A stretch of 64,000 nt of DNA from Histomonas meleagridis (GCA_020186115.1 WSYJ01000060.1:2232001-2296000), one strand, 5' to 3'. Positions 1 through 11,492 are shown, numbered from the stretch's first letter. The notes: generated from the letters alone by a model not told the origin. Made by a program: numbers and translations.

Positions 1-146
1 TTAATCACATTTTTATTATGTTGTGTAATTCATAATTATGTCAACCATCTAATGATCATTTTTTAAAGTTTTATCCTTTTTTTTAAAGTTGTTAACAACT
101 TTTAACTTAAAAAAAAAAACTCAACAGAATATAAATTATAAAAAAA

Positions 147-226
147 TGGTTGTTGTGGGGTTCGAACCCACGCCCTTGCGGACACATACCTGAAACGTGC
201 GCCTTAGACCACTCGGCCAAACAACC
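147..226 (-). tRNA. tRNA-Leu (anticodon CAG)
   Basis: Read on the minus strand, the seven-base acceptor arms GGTTGTT and AACAACC pair, with discriminator A. The D stem GCC/GGC, anticodon loop TTCAGGT with anticodon CAG, and T arm GTGGG-TTCGAAC-CCCAC are all present. A long variable arm makes it a class II tRNA, as expected for leucine. There is no intron. A run of T follows the 3' end on the transcribed strand (A-rich on plus, 140-146), consistent with RNA polymerase III termination. It reads CTG codons. Confidence 0.96.
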
Positions 227-316
227 TCGTGATATCTTTAATTTTTCATTTATCATAATTAATAATTCTAAAAATTCAATTAAGCCTTAATTCAAACCAA
301 ATCTTAATAGAATTCT

Positions 317-3052
317 ATGATTACGGCTGAAACTTCGGATAAAATCATTGCGTTAATTAAAGGGGAAATTAGTGACGAAATTAATCAGCCAGATTCATAT
401 CTTCTTCAATTTCATACAATTGATTATTTGGAAACATTACTAGAAATTTTAACGACCAATGATATCCCATTTGAACTTATATATTTTGCATCAAGAGCCA
501 TATGTGATATCTGTGAAAAAAATTCGTCTGTTTTTATAGATAAATTTCATAATATTTTGCCAATTATCATTAGTATTCTTGCTAACAATTTTGCTAATAT
601 TCAAAATTATTTACCTGTTCAATTTCTTGCAAGAGCTTTTTCCGATATAATTTCAATTTATATAAATAATTCAATTTCATATCAACAATCAATGAATTAT
701 CTATACGAAGTATTAAGTCCAACTGATCCAAGCTATTTTGGTCTAGGAATCATAGTTTTAAGGGAATGCTTGAGAAAAAATGAGGAAACAGAAGAATTCA
801 AACGAGAACGATCAGATATATTCAATTACATAATGGGAGGGCTGCCCCAAACACAAAATTTCAATAGTCATTCAATTTTTCTAAGCCTAGAAATTTTACA
901 AAATTTTTGCCTTGATTTTATTAACCTTAATTGTTTCGAACTATTTTTCATTATTGGCGCATCTACCACAACTTCACCTTCTGATAAGATTGCTTATGAA
1001 TTATGTTCACAAATAATTAAAAATAATTCAGGATTTAATGGATTACTTCATATTGTTACAAATCAAATTAATGCTGTTTCAAGTTTCTCAAACATTCATG
1101 CGTTCAACTTTTTTTGTGATTTTTATCATGAATTTTATTCACAACTTCCGAATTATATTCAATTACAAATTCAATCATTAATTTCCACAGTATTACAAAA
1201 GAATTTATTTTATTTTGTACCAAATTCAGTTATTAACATGTTAAAACTATTTAACATAAATAATGATTTATCATTTTTATATTTTAATTCTTTATTTGAT
1301 GTTACTCATCTTAAAGAAATGAATGACGTTCTTAATTTAGAAACACTAGAAATCCCAAAATGTATTTCAATTCTTTCTTTTATGTTTAAATCAGATTTGT
1401 TTTCATCTTTAATAACAGAAACGAAAAACCGTTTAGAAACATATAAAAATGAATTTTATGAAGAACTTGCAAAGAAATCAGAAAGTTGTAATTTATATGA
1501 ACTTAAATTTGTAATAATCATTTTAGTTACAATTCAAATCATTAAAACACAAATTATTATTGAACCTGTTTCTCAAGGAAATGAATTTCTTCAATACTTA
1601 TTCCAAATCTCAATTGAAAGTCCTCAAATTCTTAATTTCAAACATGAACTTTCTCTTTATTCATTAGATTTTTCATTTTTTATTTTCTACAAATTTTTTA
1701 TCGATTTAAACGAAGAAATTCTTATTACGAAAATTGATCAAAACATATATTCAAATTATTTAAATTTAATTCTTACTAAAATTTCATATTATTTAGAGAA
1801 TTATGATGAAAACATATTAATAATTAATAAATCAACTGAATTATTATATTTGTTATTTAGTAAATCGATTGCAAAATATACTGATATTTCTATCATATTA
1901 AATAAAAAATATGAATTCATTCAAAATCAATTACATTTTGATTCGGCTTTAAATTATTCTAAGGCTATTGGATTAATATTATTATCAAACAATGAATTAC
2001 TTTATTTGTTTTTTAATCAATGGAATGAAACATTTAATTTGCTTAAAGAAAATTATGATTCGAATGTTCATAATTCACTTTTATTAAGTTTTTTATGCTT
2101 ATTTGAAACATGTAAAAATCGTAATGAATTTATGGAAATATTTAATTTCCTTTATCCAGAAAAATTAACTATTTTAACATTTAATTTTAATGAAGATATA
2201 AATTTATTACTTTTATTATTCTTTATTTCTATTTTAAAACCAAATTATTTAAACTTTGGTCCATATTCAGATGATGGAATTAAACTTATTCATCTTGTTA
2301 TTCAATATTTGAATAAATTCTTGGTAAATTCGTTTTTTACATTCCCATTTAGTAATGTTCAATATTCATATTTTTTGTTATTTTTGGAAATCGTTTCGAT
2401 TCTTTTGAGAGTCACTTTTTTCGATTTTCAAATTTTTGAAATTTTCGATGATAAAATTTATTTTGATTTTCTTACTTCATTTTTTAACTTATTTGGTAGT
2501 TTTCCAATTGCTAAGGTGTTTGAATCACAAGAAATAAAAACATTTTTTTATGATATTTTTTATTCATTAACAAAATTACACATGAAAATTCTGTTTTTTA
2601 AATTTAAAGATTTCTTTTCACAAGTTCCACATTTAATTGAGGAATGTTTTTCTGATGGAAATACAATAAAAGTTATTCATAATTTAATTATATTCTTTTA
2701 TAGAAATCTTGGCAATGTTGAAGTTTATAAATATTATTTAGATAATTTGGAAGATATAAAGTTTAAGATATGGAAAGTTTTTGTTTTATTCATTCAAAAA
2801 CAAATTACAAACGTATCCATTGTTATGGATATTTTTTCATATTTTGCTTTAATGAATGATGAATTTGTCAATAAAATTAATTCTTTAATTGATTTGTTTC
2901 CAATTTTGGATCAATTTAATTATAAAAAGTTATGCATTGAATTGAATGGTGCAATAAAAAATAAAAATTTTGAAAAGGCAAAAAATGAATTCATTCAAAT
3001 ATGTAAATATTTTTCTAGATTTCCACATACCTGTATGAAATTAATATATTAA
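317..3052 (+). CDS. Alpha-solenoid protein, possibly karyopherin-like, unknown function
   Basis: A 911-residue protein made almost entirely of predicted amphipathic helices rich in Leu, Ile, Phe and Asn, with no transmembrane signature and no catalytic motif. The overall texture (about 900 residues, helical pairs throughout, an acidic N-terminus beginning MITAETSDKIIALIKGE) resembles importin-beta/exportin proteins, but I see no diagnostic motif, so that role is only a suggestion. The frame starts at a genuine ATG and ends at TAA. It lies about 90 bp from the oppositely oriented tRNA-Leu. Other HEAT/ARM scaffolds would look the same by eye. The coding call is secure and the function is not. 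Confidence 0.85.
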   Translation: MITAETSDKIIALIKGEISDEINQPDSYLLQFHTIDYLETLLEILTTNDIPFELIYFASRAICDICEKNSSVFIDKFHNILPIIISILANNFANIQNYLPVQFLARAFSDIISIYINNSISYQQSMNYLYEVLSPTDPSYFGLGIIVLRECLRKNEETEEFKRERSDIFNYIMGGLPQTQNFNSHSIFLSLEILQNFCLDFINLNCFELFFIIGASTTTSPSDKIAYELCSQIIKNNSGFNGLLHIVTNQINAVSSFSNIHAFNFFCDFYHEFYSQLPNYIQLQIQSLISTVLQKNLFYFVPNSVINMLKLFNINNDLSFLYFNSLFDVTHLKEMNDVLNLETLEIPKCISILSFMFKSDLFSSLITETKNRLETYKNEFYEELAKKSESCNLYELKFVIIILVTIQIIKTQIIIEPVSQGNEFLQYLFQISIESPQILNFKHELSLYSLDFSFFIFYKFFIDLNEEILITKIDQNIYSNYLNLILTKISYYLENYDENILIINKSTELLYLLFSKSIAKYTDISIILNKKYEFIQNQLHFDSALNYSKAIGLILLSNNELLYLFFNQWNETFNLLKENYDSNVHNSLLLSFLCLFETCKNRNEFMEIFNFLYPEKLTILTFNFNEDINLLLLLFFISILKPNYLNFGPYSDDGIKLIHLVIQYLNKFLVNSFFTFPFSNVQYSYFLLFLEIVSILLRVTFFDFQIFEIFDDKIYFDFLTSFFNLFGSFPIAKVFESQEIKTFFYDIFYSLTKLHMKILFFKFKDFFSQVPHLIEECFSDGNTIKVIHNLIIFFYRNLGNVEVYKYYLDNLEDIKFKIWKVFVLFIQKQITNVSIVMDIFSYFALMNDEFVNKINSLIDLFPILDQFNYKKLCIELNGAIKNKNFEKAKNEFIQICKYFSRFPHTCMKLIY

Positions 3053-3187
3053 TTATAATTTTTAAAAAAATTAATAAAATTGTTTTTACGTTAAAAAATT
3101 TTATATATTTTAAATTTTTTCAAATACATTCAGCTTTGTATAATACAAAAGTTAATTTTTATTCTTTAATTATATATATTTAATAAA

Positions 3188-3531
3188 TCATGTATTAAAC
3201 TCAATCACAATGTATGCGTTAGCGTTTGTGAGATTCCTTCATAGCATTAATTGGGTAATGATATCTTTCAGTGGTAAATAATTAAGTTCCGGGCTTCGTG
3301 CCATTTCTCCAAAGGTTCAGTAAATTTGTTATATTGTCCAGTATTATTTTATTAATTCCATTCTTTTTGAATCCATTTTAAAATAAGTTCACCAATATTT
3401 GGAACATCATTATTTGCAATAATATATTTTGTTTTACAGTCATAAAAATGAAAATTTATCTCTTTCTTTCTCAAAGATATTGCAATAGTATAATGTTTTT
3501 CTTTAATACCATAAATTATCAGTAGTTGCTT
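3188..3531 (-). pseudogene. Possible gene remnants in the intergenic region 3053-3718
   Basis: Two short minus-strand stretches read like protein. At 3531-3353 there is an open frame of about 58 codons ending ..IGELILKWIQKEWN-stop, with no ATG. At 3304-3188 a frame starts with ATG (MARSPELNYLPLKDIIT..) and is cut by one in-frame TGA before ending at another stop. I recognise no family. They may be decayed pieces of one gene or of two. The rest of this 0.67-kb interval is AT-rich and shows nothing else; the end nearest 3679 probably holds the promoter of the next gene. Confidence 0.3.
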
Positions 3532-3718
3532 TCAAGTAATGGGAGATTTCCAGAAAGGTATGTTTATTAATCTTAATTTTTTTGAATAATTTGAAAAACG
3601 CCTCCTCTTGATTTAGAAACTAGATAGTTAGTTTATTAATAGATTATTAGATATATAACAGAAGAAGAGAATTAATTCACTGTTGCACAAGTGACCGTTT
3701 ATTCCAATTTTCTTGGCA

Positions 3719-6700
3719 ATGCCTAACGACAAAACAGAAAATCATCCATTAATAATGATTCTACAATTATTTGAAAAACAAGACCTCCTGCCTCTGGATG
3801 ATCCTGAAATGAAAGATATTCATCCATCAAATACTTTTCCTAAATTTCGAAAACGAGAAATAAATTCCATTGCCAGTAAAATTCAAACTTCGGAACGTAC
3901 AGACACTGCCCTTCAAGATTTTATTCATAGATTTTCATTTAATCCATATTTACTTCAAAATTTCAATGAAAATGAAAAAATCATTCCCACATTAAAGGCC
4001 CAACTTTTTGTTTATGAAAACACACTATCATTTTTAAGTCATCCAAAAGATGAAACTTTTATTGATGACATTGAAGTTGTTCTTATTGCCTTAACAAAAA
4101 TAATTACCAAAAGTAACAAAAAACTTGTAGATTTTCTTTTTTTAGAGTGTGTTTCTGGCATAGTTAATTATGGCCTCTCATTTGTATCCACTAATATCAT
4201 AAAATTAATATGTCAACATTTCCAAAATTATCATAAGACCGATCCTAAAATATATCCTACCTTATTAATGTTTCTAAAATATTCGTATTCCAAAGACACC
4301 AGTATTGCCCCACAAATTCTTCTTCTCATCCAAAATGTATTTGATTATACATGTGATGAAGAATTATTAGTATCATTATTTTCAGGTCGATTATTAATGT
4401 TTGAACCGGAATTATATAAAACCATTGCTATTATTTCACATACTAAGCTTACTGCCAATTTTTTCTTTTTGTATGAATCATTTTTCTTATTAATCAAAAA
4501 CGAAATTCTTTTAATAAAGCCGAAAGAAGTTGTATTAGAAAAGCCAACGAATTTACCATTTGCAAAATTTTCGGAATCGACGTATACTAATTCTAATGTT
4601 TTCCAATATAATGAGAAAATCATTGAATATTTAATACCTGAAACAGATCTTCAAATATCGAATTTATTACATCCACAAATATTAGACTTTTTACCTGTTT
4701 TAATATTAGGAATCGAAAATGCTAAAATCGAATACATTGATTATTTCTTAAATCGTTTTACGAAATTTTTAAGTGAACAATTTTCATTAAATATATTTTT
4801 AATATATTTATATTTACATTCGAAACTTCAAAACGTTTCAATCTCGAAACAAATGTTTGAAACTATTATTCGATCGATTATATTTGAACCAACTATAACA
4901 TTATTTAATTGTACATTAACAAAACCAATGAATTTACTTCGGAAATCATCGATCAATTTAATATGTAAAAATGGATCACAATTTATACAACAATTACTTT
5001 CGGAGACATTAAAATTTCCTTTTTTGTTTTGTGAGATTTTAATGCGATTACAAAAGTCAATTCATTTAATTAATGATTTATCGATATTATATCGAGAACA
5101 AATTTATCGAATCTTAATGATTGCTGATGGTAATATGAAAGTAATATATGAACGAATAGATAAAGAATATAAATCAATGGTAGTCTCATCAAGAACTAAA
5201 ATATTTAACTTTGTATTTACATTATTACAATATCAATCATTTCCTATATCGAATTTCGAATCTCCATTTTTTACTAATTCATTTTTATCTGCATTTTATG
5301 AACAACAATTTAAAGATGCAATGTTTTCACAAATGAAAGAGATTTTAGTGAATTCAACAATGTTTGAATCGAATCCAGCAGTCGATTTCATATATACGAC
5401 AATCAAATTAATATATGCTGATAAAGGTGACTTATTTGGTTCATTATTGTTTTGTTTAAATGATGCAATTACTATGAATCCAGAATTAGCAACGATATCA
5501 AAAAAAGTTTTTTTAACATCAATAGAATTACAATTAAATACTAATAATGATAACACTTATTATTATGATAATATATTCTCAGGAATTTTAAGATTAGGAA
5601 TTAATATTATTATTAATGTTCCTGATTTTACTTTAGGTACAATTGGATTAATTAACTTAAATAAAATTATTAATCGTTTAGAATTAACAGAACAACTTAA
5701 ATCAAATTTAATTTGTTTTTTAGCCGCAAGATCTTCATTACAATATCCAGTTTCTTTTCTAATTCAAAGACCGGAATTTTTACTTTTAACAATTTCTTTG
5801 TTTTCAACACATGATAAAATTGAAGAATGTATCGACTTCATTGAAGAACTTGGGAACTTTTCGATATATAATTTAATACAATTACAAAATGGTGAAGTTG
5901 ATTTATTATTATTAGAAATGATTATTCATTTTCCAAACTCATTTAATTTCCATGGATTTGAATTCGATAATTTTAAAAATAAAACAGTTATTCTTAAAAA
6001 GGTTTTACCATTATTTACAATGATATCAACAACTCAAAGTTCACTTGTAGTAGCAGATAAATTAATGAAAATCATTTGTCCATATCAAAAGAACTCAACT
6101 TTAAATGAATTTAATGAAAATGGAATTGAAAATCGATCGAATTATATATTTAATGAATTATCATCAGAAGTATTAACATATTTATTACCATTTTTTTCAA
6201 ACATTGAAGAAAAACGTCGAATATTTTTCTCGTTTGCTTTAAATCAATGTTATATTGATGAAAGTATTACATTACCATTAGAAAAGTTAACACATGATGT
6301 AACAATTTTTTTTTGGTTATATATCGATCGAACATTATCACAAAAGATTAATACTAAAGTAACTATTTTCTCTGTTAAAGATGGCTCTGATTTCTTCTTT
6401 GAGTTATATATTCAAGGTAATGCATTATTCTTAACATTAAGAAGAGAATATCAATATACAAGTTTTTTATTATGTGATGATATACCATTTGATCAATTTT
6501 GTTTAATTACATTTAGTTATTGTTTAGAAAACGCAATAATGGCATTGTTCTTACAAGTTAATGACTTCCAACCTCATACTACACGATTTAATATGGAAGT
6601 ATTTGATTCAAATAATGTAAAACTTTGTATTGGTAAAGAAAATGATTTAAAGTTCTCACGTGATGAATTAAAATCTTCTTATCAATTACGTTCTTTAGCT

Positions 6701-9700
6701 TTATATTTACGTTCATTTACTGAAGAAGAAATATCAAATATTTATCATAGTGATACACAATTTGAAATCCCTGGAAATATAGCTCCGATTTTATATCTGA
6801 AAAATATATCGAATTTAACTTCATTAAAATTAAACTTGTTCGAATTAATTAAAAGTCAATATCCAATATGGAACTTTTTGCCTGTTTTTTCATTTTTCGA
6901 TTTATGTTCATTAAATTATTGCGAATTATTAATTGATTCTATAAATCATATTTTCGGACATTCATTTATTGATTATTTTGAAATTTTACCATTTTTCTTG
7001 AAGCAAAATAATCAAAGTTATTTTAAGTATAGTTTATATACAAAGTTTTATACATTAACTGAATTGGCTCAAACAGAAGAAGAGATATATATAGTATTTG
7101 ATAACATTGTAGTAAACTTTGATTTATGGTATAAATCGCCACAATTTTTACGAATTATAAAACATTATAAAAATATAATATTCGAAAGTTATTTATCATA
7201 TGCATTAAAATCAAATTTCTTTATTAAACTTTTAAGTGCATTTGAGAAATATTTAATTGATGAAGAAGGTACACAATATTATCGTAATATAATTCGAATT
7301 TTTATTGATATAATAGTTAATCGAATCCAAAAACAATTTACTAAAGAAGAATTTACTTCTATTTTACAATATTTATATTATTGTCAAACAGAATCATTAA
7401 TTTCGAATTTAATTCCATTGTTTCCATTCTTTATATCAATATGTCCTTTTATTGAAGATCATATATTAATTATGTTTAATTCGAAATATATCCAAAATTC
7501 GAAGTATAGTTATGATTTATTACCATGTTTTAGAAACACAACATATTTACAACAATATTTACAAATATTAATACATAATGAACAAGAGAATTATGACTTT
7601 ACGAGTTTTATAGAACAATATGATAAATATCCCGAATTAATTTCATTAAACTTAAAACATGCAATTAAAAGTGATGAAATAATACAAGATAAATTATCAA
7701 ATATATTAGTCGAATATGCTGATAATAAAGAAATATTAAAAATAATACCAAAAGATAAGTTTTGGATGTTATGGCCAATTTTATTTGCTGCTCAAACTAA
7801 TGAAACTAATCAAATTAAAGTTTGTTATTATATTGTACAAATATATACTGAAAATTTAGATTTTTCTAATGATATTGATTCAACATTAAAAATGGTTGAT
7901 ACGACTATGAATATCATTGATATTTTTAGGTTTTCGGAATTAAATATATTTTTCATTAAAGTATTTCTTGATCAATATTTATTACGTTTCCCTACAATTG
8001 ATAATAATTTATTATTACGATGTTTTAGAGCTATTTTTATTCGGACAAAATGTACTTCTGATTCATTAAGGAATTTAATGATAAATTCTGTTTATCCGTA
8101 TAAAGAAGAACCTAAAATTTCATATAATACTATTGAAGGTATTTCTACATTAATAAATGAAAGTCAAAACTTAAAACATTTGTTTATATTACAAAGAAAA
8201 GAATTCTTAACAAATTATGGATATTTAACTTTAAGAACAATTAAAAAATCGATTTCACCAAACCCTAATTTTAATAAATTCATATCAAAATGTGTAAATT
8301 ATGCGAAACATCCGAATAATGAATTACTTTTAGATATATTAAATGAAGATGAATTAAATCAATTTATTAAAGATTTAGATACACAAACATTAACAATGTC
8401 TAAAGAAATAATACAATATATATCAATTAATAAAATCAAAAAGATTATAGTAAACAACTTAAAAGAAGAATTAATACAACAAAATCATGAAAAAGAATTA
8501 ATACAAAAACGTGAATGGCATCATATCTTATTAAATTATATGAATCCTTGTACGTTTTGGAACTTTACTAATTATATATGGAAAAGTTCATTTTCGATTT
8601 CGAATTTATTTTCTTCATTTAAACTAAAACGTGGTATTAAATTTAATATACCGAAAATTCCTATACGTTATCAAATTCCTATTGATAAATTATATCATAT
8701 CGAATGTCATCGTATTAAATTACCACAAAGAATTAAATGTCATTTTATAATATTACCGAAAAGTTTAACTATAGTATATTCATATCGAACACAAATTATT
8801 TCTACTGATTTAGTAAAACATATTTTAATTAGAAATCGTCATCAATTACCGAATTCAATCGAGTTCTATTTAATTGATGGACGAACTTTATTTTTGGAAT
8901 TTAGTTCTCCAAATATTGTAACTGAAATCATTAAATATTTATCAATGTTAAAATTTAAACATATCGGATTCTTTCAAAAGGATTCGCAATATTCGAAATT
9001 CTTTTTGAAACTTCAAATTGTTGATAGTTATTTAAAAGGTATAATTTCGAATTTCTATTTTTTGTCTTTATTAAACTTATTAAGTGGTCGCTCATTTAAT
9101 GATAAAGATAATTATCCAATCATTCCATGGTTAGAACTTGAAGAAAAAAGAGATTTAAATGTACCTATAGGTATTAATAAGAATAAAAAGAATTCAATAA
9201 CACCATCGAATTCGAAAATTATTTCGTTTTATTTCCCACGAGTTTTCCCTTATTCATTAAATAAAAGCTCAAATGATAAACTTCAATCGGCATTTGATTT
9301 CGATAAAATCATCGATTTAAATGCTGAAGCGAGTCCTGAATTTTATTCATTTCCTGAAATGTTTTTAAATTTAATTAATGATGAACAAATTAAAGATTTA
9401 AATGTTTCTCCGAAATTTAAATCTGTTTATGAATATGTTTATTTAAATCGTAAAAATTTGGAATCGAATAATGAATTACATAAATGGATTAATATGTTCT
9501 TCGGTATTAATCAACATAATAATGACTTCTTTTTCATTGATAATAATATGTTTTCGGAATATTTGGAAAGAAATTCTACTTCCGAAAAAGCGAAAGAAAT
9601 CGAAAAATTAATTTTGCAAAAAGGTTCAATTCCACCGCAAATATTTTATACTCCTTTTCCTGAGAAAAATCTTTTAGGTGTAATTAAGCCTAAATTACTT

Positions 9701-10552
9701 AATACGTATTCATTTAATTCAAAGATACCATTAAAGTTTGGATATTTCCAATATGAAAAAGAAATTCCGACTTTAATTCTTTTGAACACTAAAAATCAAA
9801 TACGAAAAATCTTATTAAAAAATGAACAAAACATAACGAAAATTAAAAACATTCCGAAATCGAATTCGAATATCTTTTGTCCACGTAAAGAAAAACTTTA
9901 TGTAGCAAATCAATATTCGAATTCCATTTATGAAATTTCTCATGCTATAAAAGAATATAAAATTAATGAAATCGGTAATAGCGATTGTTTAATGTTTCAA
10001 GGAAGTTATTTTGTGTCAATACAAAAACAAGGAAAAGTTAAATTATGGCATGACGAAGAATTCGAAAAAGTATTTTCTGAGTTTGTTATATTATATGATA
10101 CTATTTCTACATTAACTATCTCTTCGAATTATGGTGTAATGGTTTGTGGTACTAATGATTCTAACATAAGTATCTTTTCGGTGTATAAATGGCGATTTAT
10201 TAATAAAGTTAATTTGAACTCAATTCCATTAAAGATTTTGATAACTAAAAGCGTCGGATTTATAATTGTTTATTGTTATAAGGAATTGATTCTGTTCACT
10301 ATTAATGGGTTCTTAATAAAAAGAGAAAAAATTGACTACGAAATCGACGTTTGGTGCACTTTCACAATTAATGGAATCGATTACGTTTGTTGCTCTGATG
10401 ACTCCGGAAGAATATTCATCTTCGAGGCGTTTTATATTGAGGCTATGAAGTGTCATCTCGTGACAAAAGAAAGATGTATAACGATCGCAAATAGAAAAGG
10501 ATTTATCGACGTAATAACATGTAAAGGTAATGTACATATTTTAGCTTTCTGA
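3719..10552 (+). CDS. Large BEACH-WD40 protein (neurobeachin/LvsA class)
   Basis: A 2277-residue protein. The N-terminal 850 residues form an alpha-solenoid. A concanavalin-like beta domain follows (about 860-1000, begins VTIFFWLYIDRTLS), then more helical repeat, a PH-like module (about 1660-1740), the BEACH domain (about 1770-2000) and C-terminal WD40-like blades (about 2010-2277). BEACH landmarks are LLNLLSGRSFNDKDNYPIIPW, PEFYSFPEMFLN and LHKWINMFFGINQ. BEACH proteins act in membrane traffic, vesicle fusion and lysosome biology. The longest frame begins six bases earlier at TTG, so the first ATG (MPNDKTENH) is chosen. An initiator-like TCACTGTTG at 3677-3685 would give a 40-base leader. 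The gene ends at TGA, which shows that TGA is a normal stop in this genome. Confidence 0.95.
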   Translation: MPNDKTENHPLIMILQLFEKQDLLPLDDPEMKDIHPSNTFPKFRKREINSIASKIQTSERTDTALQDFIHRFSFNPYLLQNFNENEKIIPTLKAQLFVYENTLSFLSHPKDETFIDDIEVVLIALTKIITKSNKKLVDFLFLECVSGIVNYGLSFVSTNIIKLICQHFQNYHKTDPKIYPTLLMFLKYSYSKDTSIAPQILLLIQNVFDYTCDEELLVSLFSGRLLMFEPELYKTIAIISHTKLTANFFFLYESFFLLIKNEILLIKPKEVVLEKPTNLPFAKFSESTYTNSNVFQYNEKIIEYLIPETDLQISNLLHPQILDFLPVLILGIENAKIEYIDYFLNRFTKFLSEQFSLNIFLIYLYLHSKLQNVSISKQMFETIIRSIIFEPTITLFNCTLTKPMNLLRKSSINLICKNGSQFIQQLLSETLKFPFLFCEILMRLQKSIHLINDLSILYREQIYRILMIADGNMKVIYERIDKEYKSMVVSSRTKIFNFVFTLLQYQSFPISNFESPFFTNSFLSAFYEQQFKDAMFSQMKEILVNSTMFESNPAVDFIYTTIKLIYADKGDLFGSLLFCLNDAITMNPELATISKKVFLTSIELQLNTNNDNTYYYDNIFSGILRLGINIIINVPDFTLGTIGLINLNKIINRLELTEQLKSNLICFLAARSSLQYPVSFLIQRPEFLLLTISLFSTHDKIEECIDFIEELGNFSIYNLIQLQNGEVDLLLLEMIIHFPNSFNFHGFEFDNFKNKTVILKKVLPLFTMISTTQSSLVVADKLMKIICPYQKNSTLNEFNENGIENRSNYIFNELSSEVLTYLLPFFSNIEEKRRIFFSFALNQCYIDESITLPLEKLTHDVTIFFWLYIDRTLSQKINTKVTIFSVKDGSDFFFELYIQGNALFLTLRREYQYTSFLLCDDIPFDQFCLITFSYCLENAIMALFLQVNDFQPHTTRFNMEVFDSNNVKLCIGKENDLKFSRDELKSSYQLRSLALYLRSFTEEEISNIYHSDTQFEIPGNIAPILYLKNISNLTSLKLNLFELIKSQYPIWNFLPVFSFFDLCSLNYCELLIDSINHIFGHSFIDYFEILPFFLKQNNQSYFKYSLYTKFYTLTELAQTEEEIYIVFDNIVVNFDLWYKSPQFLRIIKHYKNIIFESYLSYALKSNFFIKLLSAFEKYLIDEEGTQYYRNIIRIFIDIIVNRIQKQFTKEEFTSILQYLYYCQTESLISNLIPLFPFFISICPFIEDHILIMFNSKYIQNSKYSYDLLPCFRNTTYLQQYLQILIHNEQENYDFTSFIEQYDKYPELISLNLKHAIKSDEIIQDKLSNILVEYADNKEILKIIPKDKFWMLWPILFAAQTNETNQIKVCYYIVQIYTENLDFSNDIDSTLKMVDTTMNIIDIFRFSELNIFFIKVFLDQYLLRFPTIDNNLLLRCFRAIFIRTKCTSDSLRNLMINSVYPYKEEPKISYNTIEGISTLINESQNLKHLFILQRKEFLTNYGYLTLRTIKKSISPNPNFNKFISKCVNYAKHPNNELLLDILNEDELNQFIKDLDTQTLTMSKEIIQYISINKIKKIIVNNLKEELIQQNHEKELIQKREWHHILLNYMNPCTFWNFTNYIWKSSFSISNLFSSFKLKRGIKFNIPKIPIRYQIPIDKLYHIECHRIKLPQRIKCHFIILPKSLTIVYSYRTQIISTDLVKHILIRNRHQLPNSIEFYLIDGRTLFLEFSSPNIVTEIIKYLSMLKFKHIGFFQKDSQYSKFFLKLQIVDSYLKGIISNFYFLSLLNLLSGRSFNDKDNYPIIPWLELEEKRDLNVPIGINKNKKNSITPSNSKIISFYFPRVFPYSLNKSSNDKLQSAFDFDKIIDLNAEASPEFYSFPEMFLNLINDEQIKDLNVSPKFKSVYEYVYLNRKNLESNNELHKWINMFFGINQHNNDFFFIDNNMFSEYLERNSTSEKAKEIEKLILQKGSIPPQIFYTPFPEKNLLGVIKPKLLNTYSFNSKIPLKFGYFQYEKEIPTLILLNTKNQIRKILLKNEQNITKIKNIPKSNSNIFCPRKEKLYVANQYSNSIYEISHAIKEYKINEIGNSDCLMFQGSYFVSIQKQGKVKLWHDEEFEKVFSEFVILYDTISTLTISSNYGVMVCGTNDSNISIFSVYKWRFINKVNLNSIPLKILITKSVGFIIVYCYKELILFTINGFLIKREKIDYEIDVWCTFTINGIDYVCCSDDSGRIFIFEAFYIEAMKCHLVTKERCITIANRKGFIDVITCKGNVHILAF

Positions 10553-10803
10553 TTTATTCTGAAGGCTCTTGTTTCACAAAAGTAATAAAAATTTCAAAAT
10601 GAAAAATAAATTTTAAATATACAAAATCAATTGAAGATAAAAATATGAATTGAATGTTTTTCAAAATTGTTTAAATGAAATTTTAAATCACTTTTAATTA
10701 TTTAAAAAAAAAAAAGAAAATTTTTCTTTAGATCTAAAAAGAAAAAAAATATTTTTGAAATTGAATGGAAATTAATCGTTTTGAATCTGACCAACTAAGA
10801 ATG

Positions 10804-10814
10804 TCACTTTTTAA
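10804..10814 (+). promoter_or_regulatory. Initiator element of the proteasome gene
   Basis: TCACTTTTTAA lies 12 bases before the ATG. It matches the trichomonad initiator pattern (TCA, then pyrimidine, then T/A). Transcription from the A at 10806 would leave a 12-base leader and exclude the upstream out-of-frame ATG at 10801. Confidence 0.6.
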
Positions 10815-10817
10815 ACC

Positions 10818-11492
10818 ATGATGGAAACACCAATTGAGAACAAACAAAAGCAATGGAATCCATATAATAATAATGGAGGTACTGCAATTGGTATAACTGG
10901 GACTGACTTCGTAATGGTCGGTACTGATACTCGTCTCTCAGCAAACTATAATATTGATTGTCGCCATAAAAGTCGTGTTTTTCCAATGACAAAAAAGGCT
11001 ATGATAGTAGCAACTGGTTTTGATGCAGACATTGATGCTTTTGTAACAAGAATGAAAAACATTTTAGTCAATTATCAACAGGAACATTTCAAAGAATTAT
11101 CAACCGAATCTCTTGCACATTCTGTTTCCAACGTCCTGTATTCAAAAAGATTCTTCCCTTATGAAGTTAATATCTTAGTTGCAGGAATTGGTCAAGATGG
11201 ACAAGGCCTTCTTTATGGCTATGATCCAATTGGTTGTATTGAGAGCCTTCATTATGATACAAATGGTACAGGATCTCCAATGGCTATTCCAATTCTTGAT
11301 GCAGCATTTGGAACAATCCACCATAACACACAACCATTTAATCACCCGAATCTCGATACTGCACGAGATCTCATCAGAGACGTAATGGCATCAGTTGCCG
11401 AAAGAGATATATATACTGGCGATTTCCTTCAAATTGCAATTATGACAAAAGATGGATTTAAATTAGAAGAATACCCTCTCCCAGCACACTAA
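10818..11492 (+). CDS. Proteasome subunit beta type-1 (beta-6)
   Basis: A 224-residue Ntn-hydrolase-fold subunit of the 20S core particle. The segment NGGTAIGITGTDFVMVGTDT matches the beta-6/PSMB1 start of the mature fold, and LYSKRFFPYEVNILVAG, YGYDPIGC and AERDIYTGDFLQIAIMTKDG follow in the order of the human PSMB1 protein. Beta-6 is a structural, non-proteolytic subunit, so this gene should contribute to the ring and not to cleavage. Two consecutive ATGs (10818, 10821) open the frame and either could be used. The stop TAA is followed by A (TAAA), the arrangement that doubles as a polyadenylation signal in T. vaginalis. The length is normal for the family. Confidence 0.96.
   Translation: MMETPIENKQKQWNPYNNNGGTAIGITGTDFVMVGTDTRLSANYNIDCRHKSRVFPMTKKAMIVATGFDADIDAFVTRMKNILVNYQQEHFKELSTESLAHSVSNVLYSKRFFPYEVNILVAGIGQDGQGLLYGYDPIGCIESLHYDTNGTGSPMAIPILDAAFGTIHHNTQPFNHPNLDTARDLIRDVMASVAERDIYTGDFLQIAIMTKDGFKLEEYPLPAH

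Noticed and set aside
3200-3340. Possible small structured RNA because of a locally less AT-rich stretch
   Set aside because: No pairing pattern of a known RNA; it reads better as decayed coding sequence on the minus strand.
10801-10803. Upstream ATG before proteasome beta-6
   Set aside because: Out of frame with a quick stop, and located upstream of the predicted transcription start.
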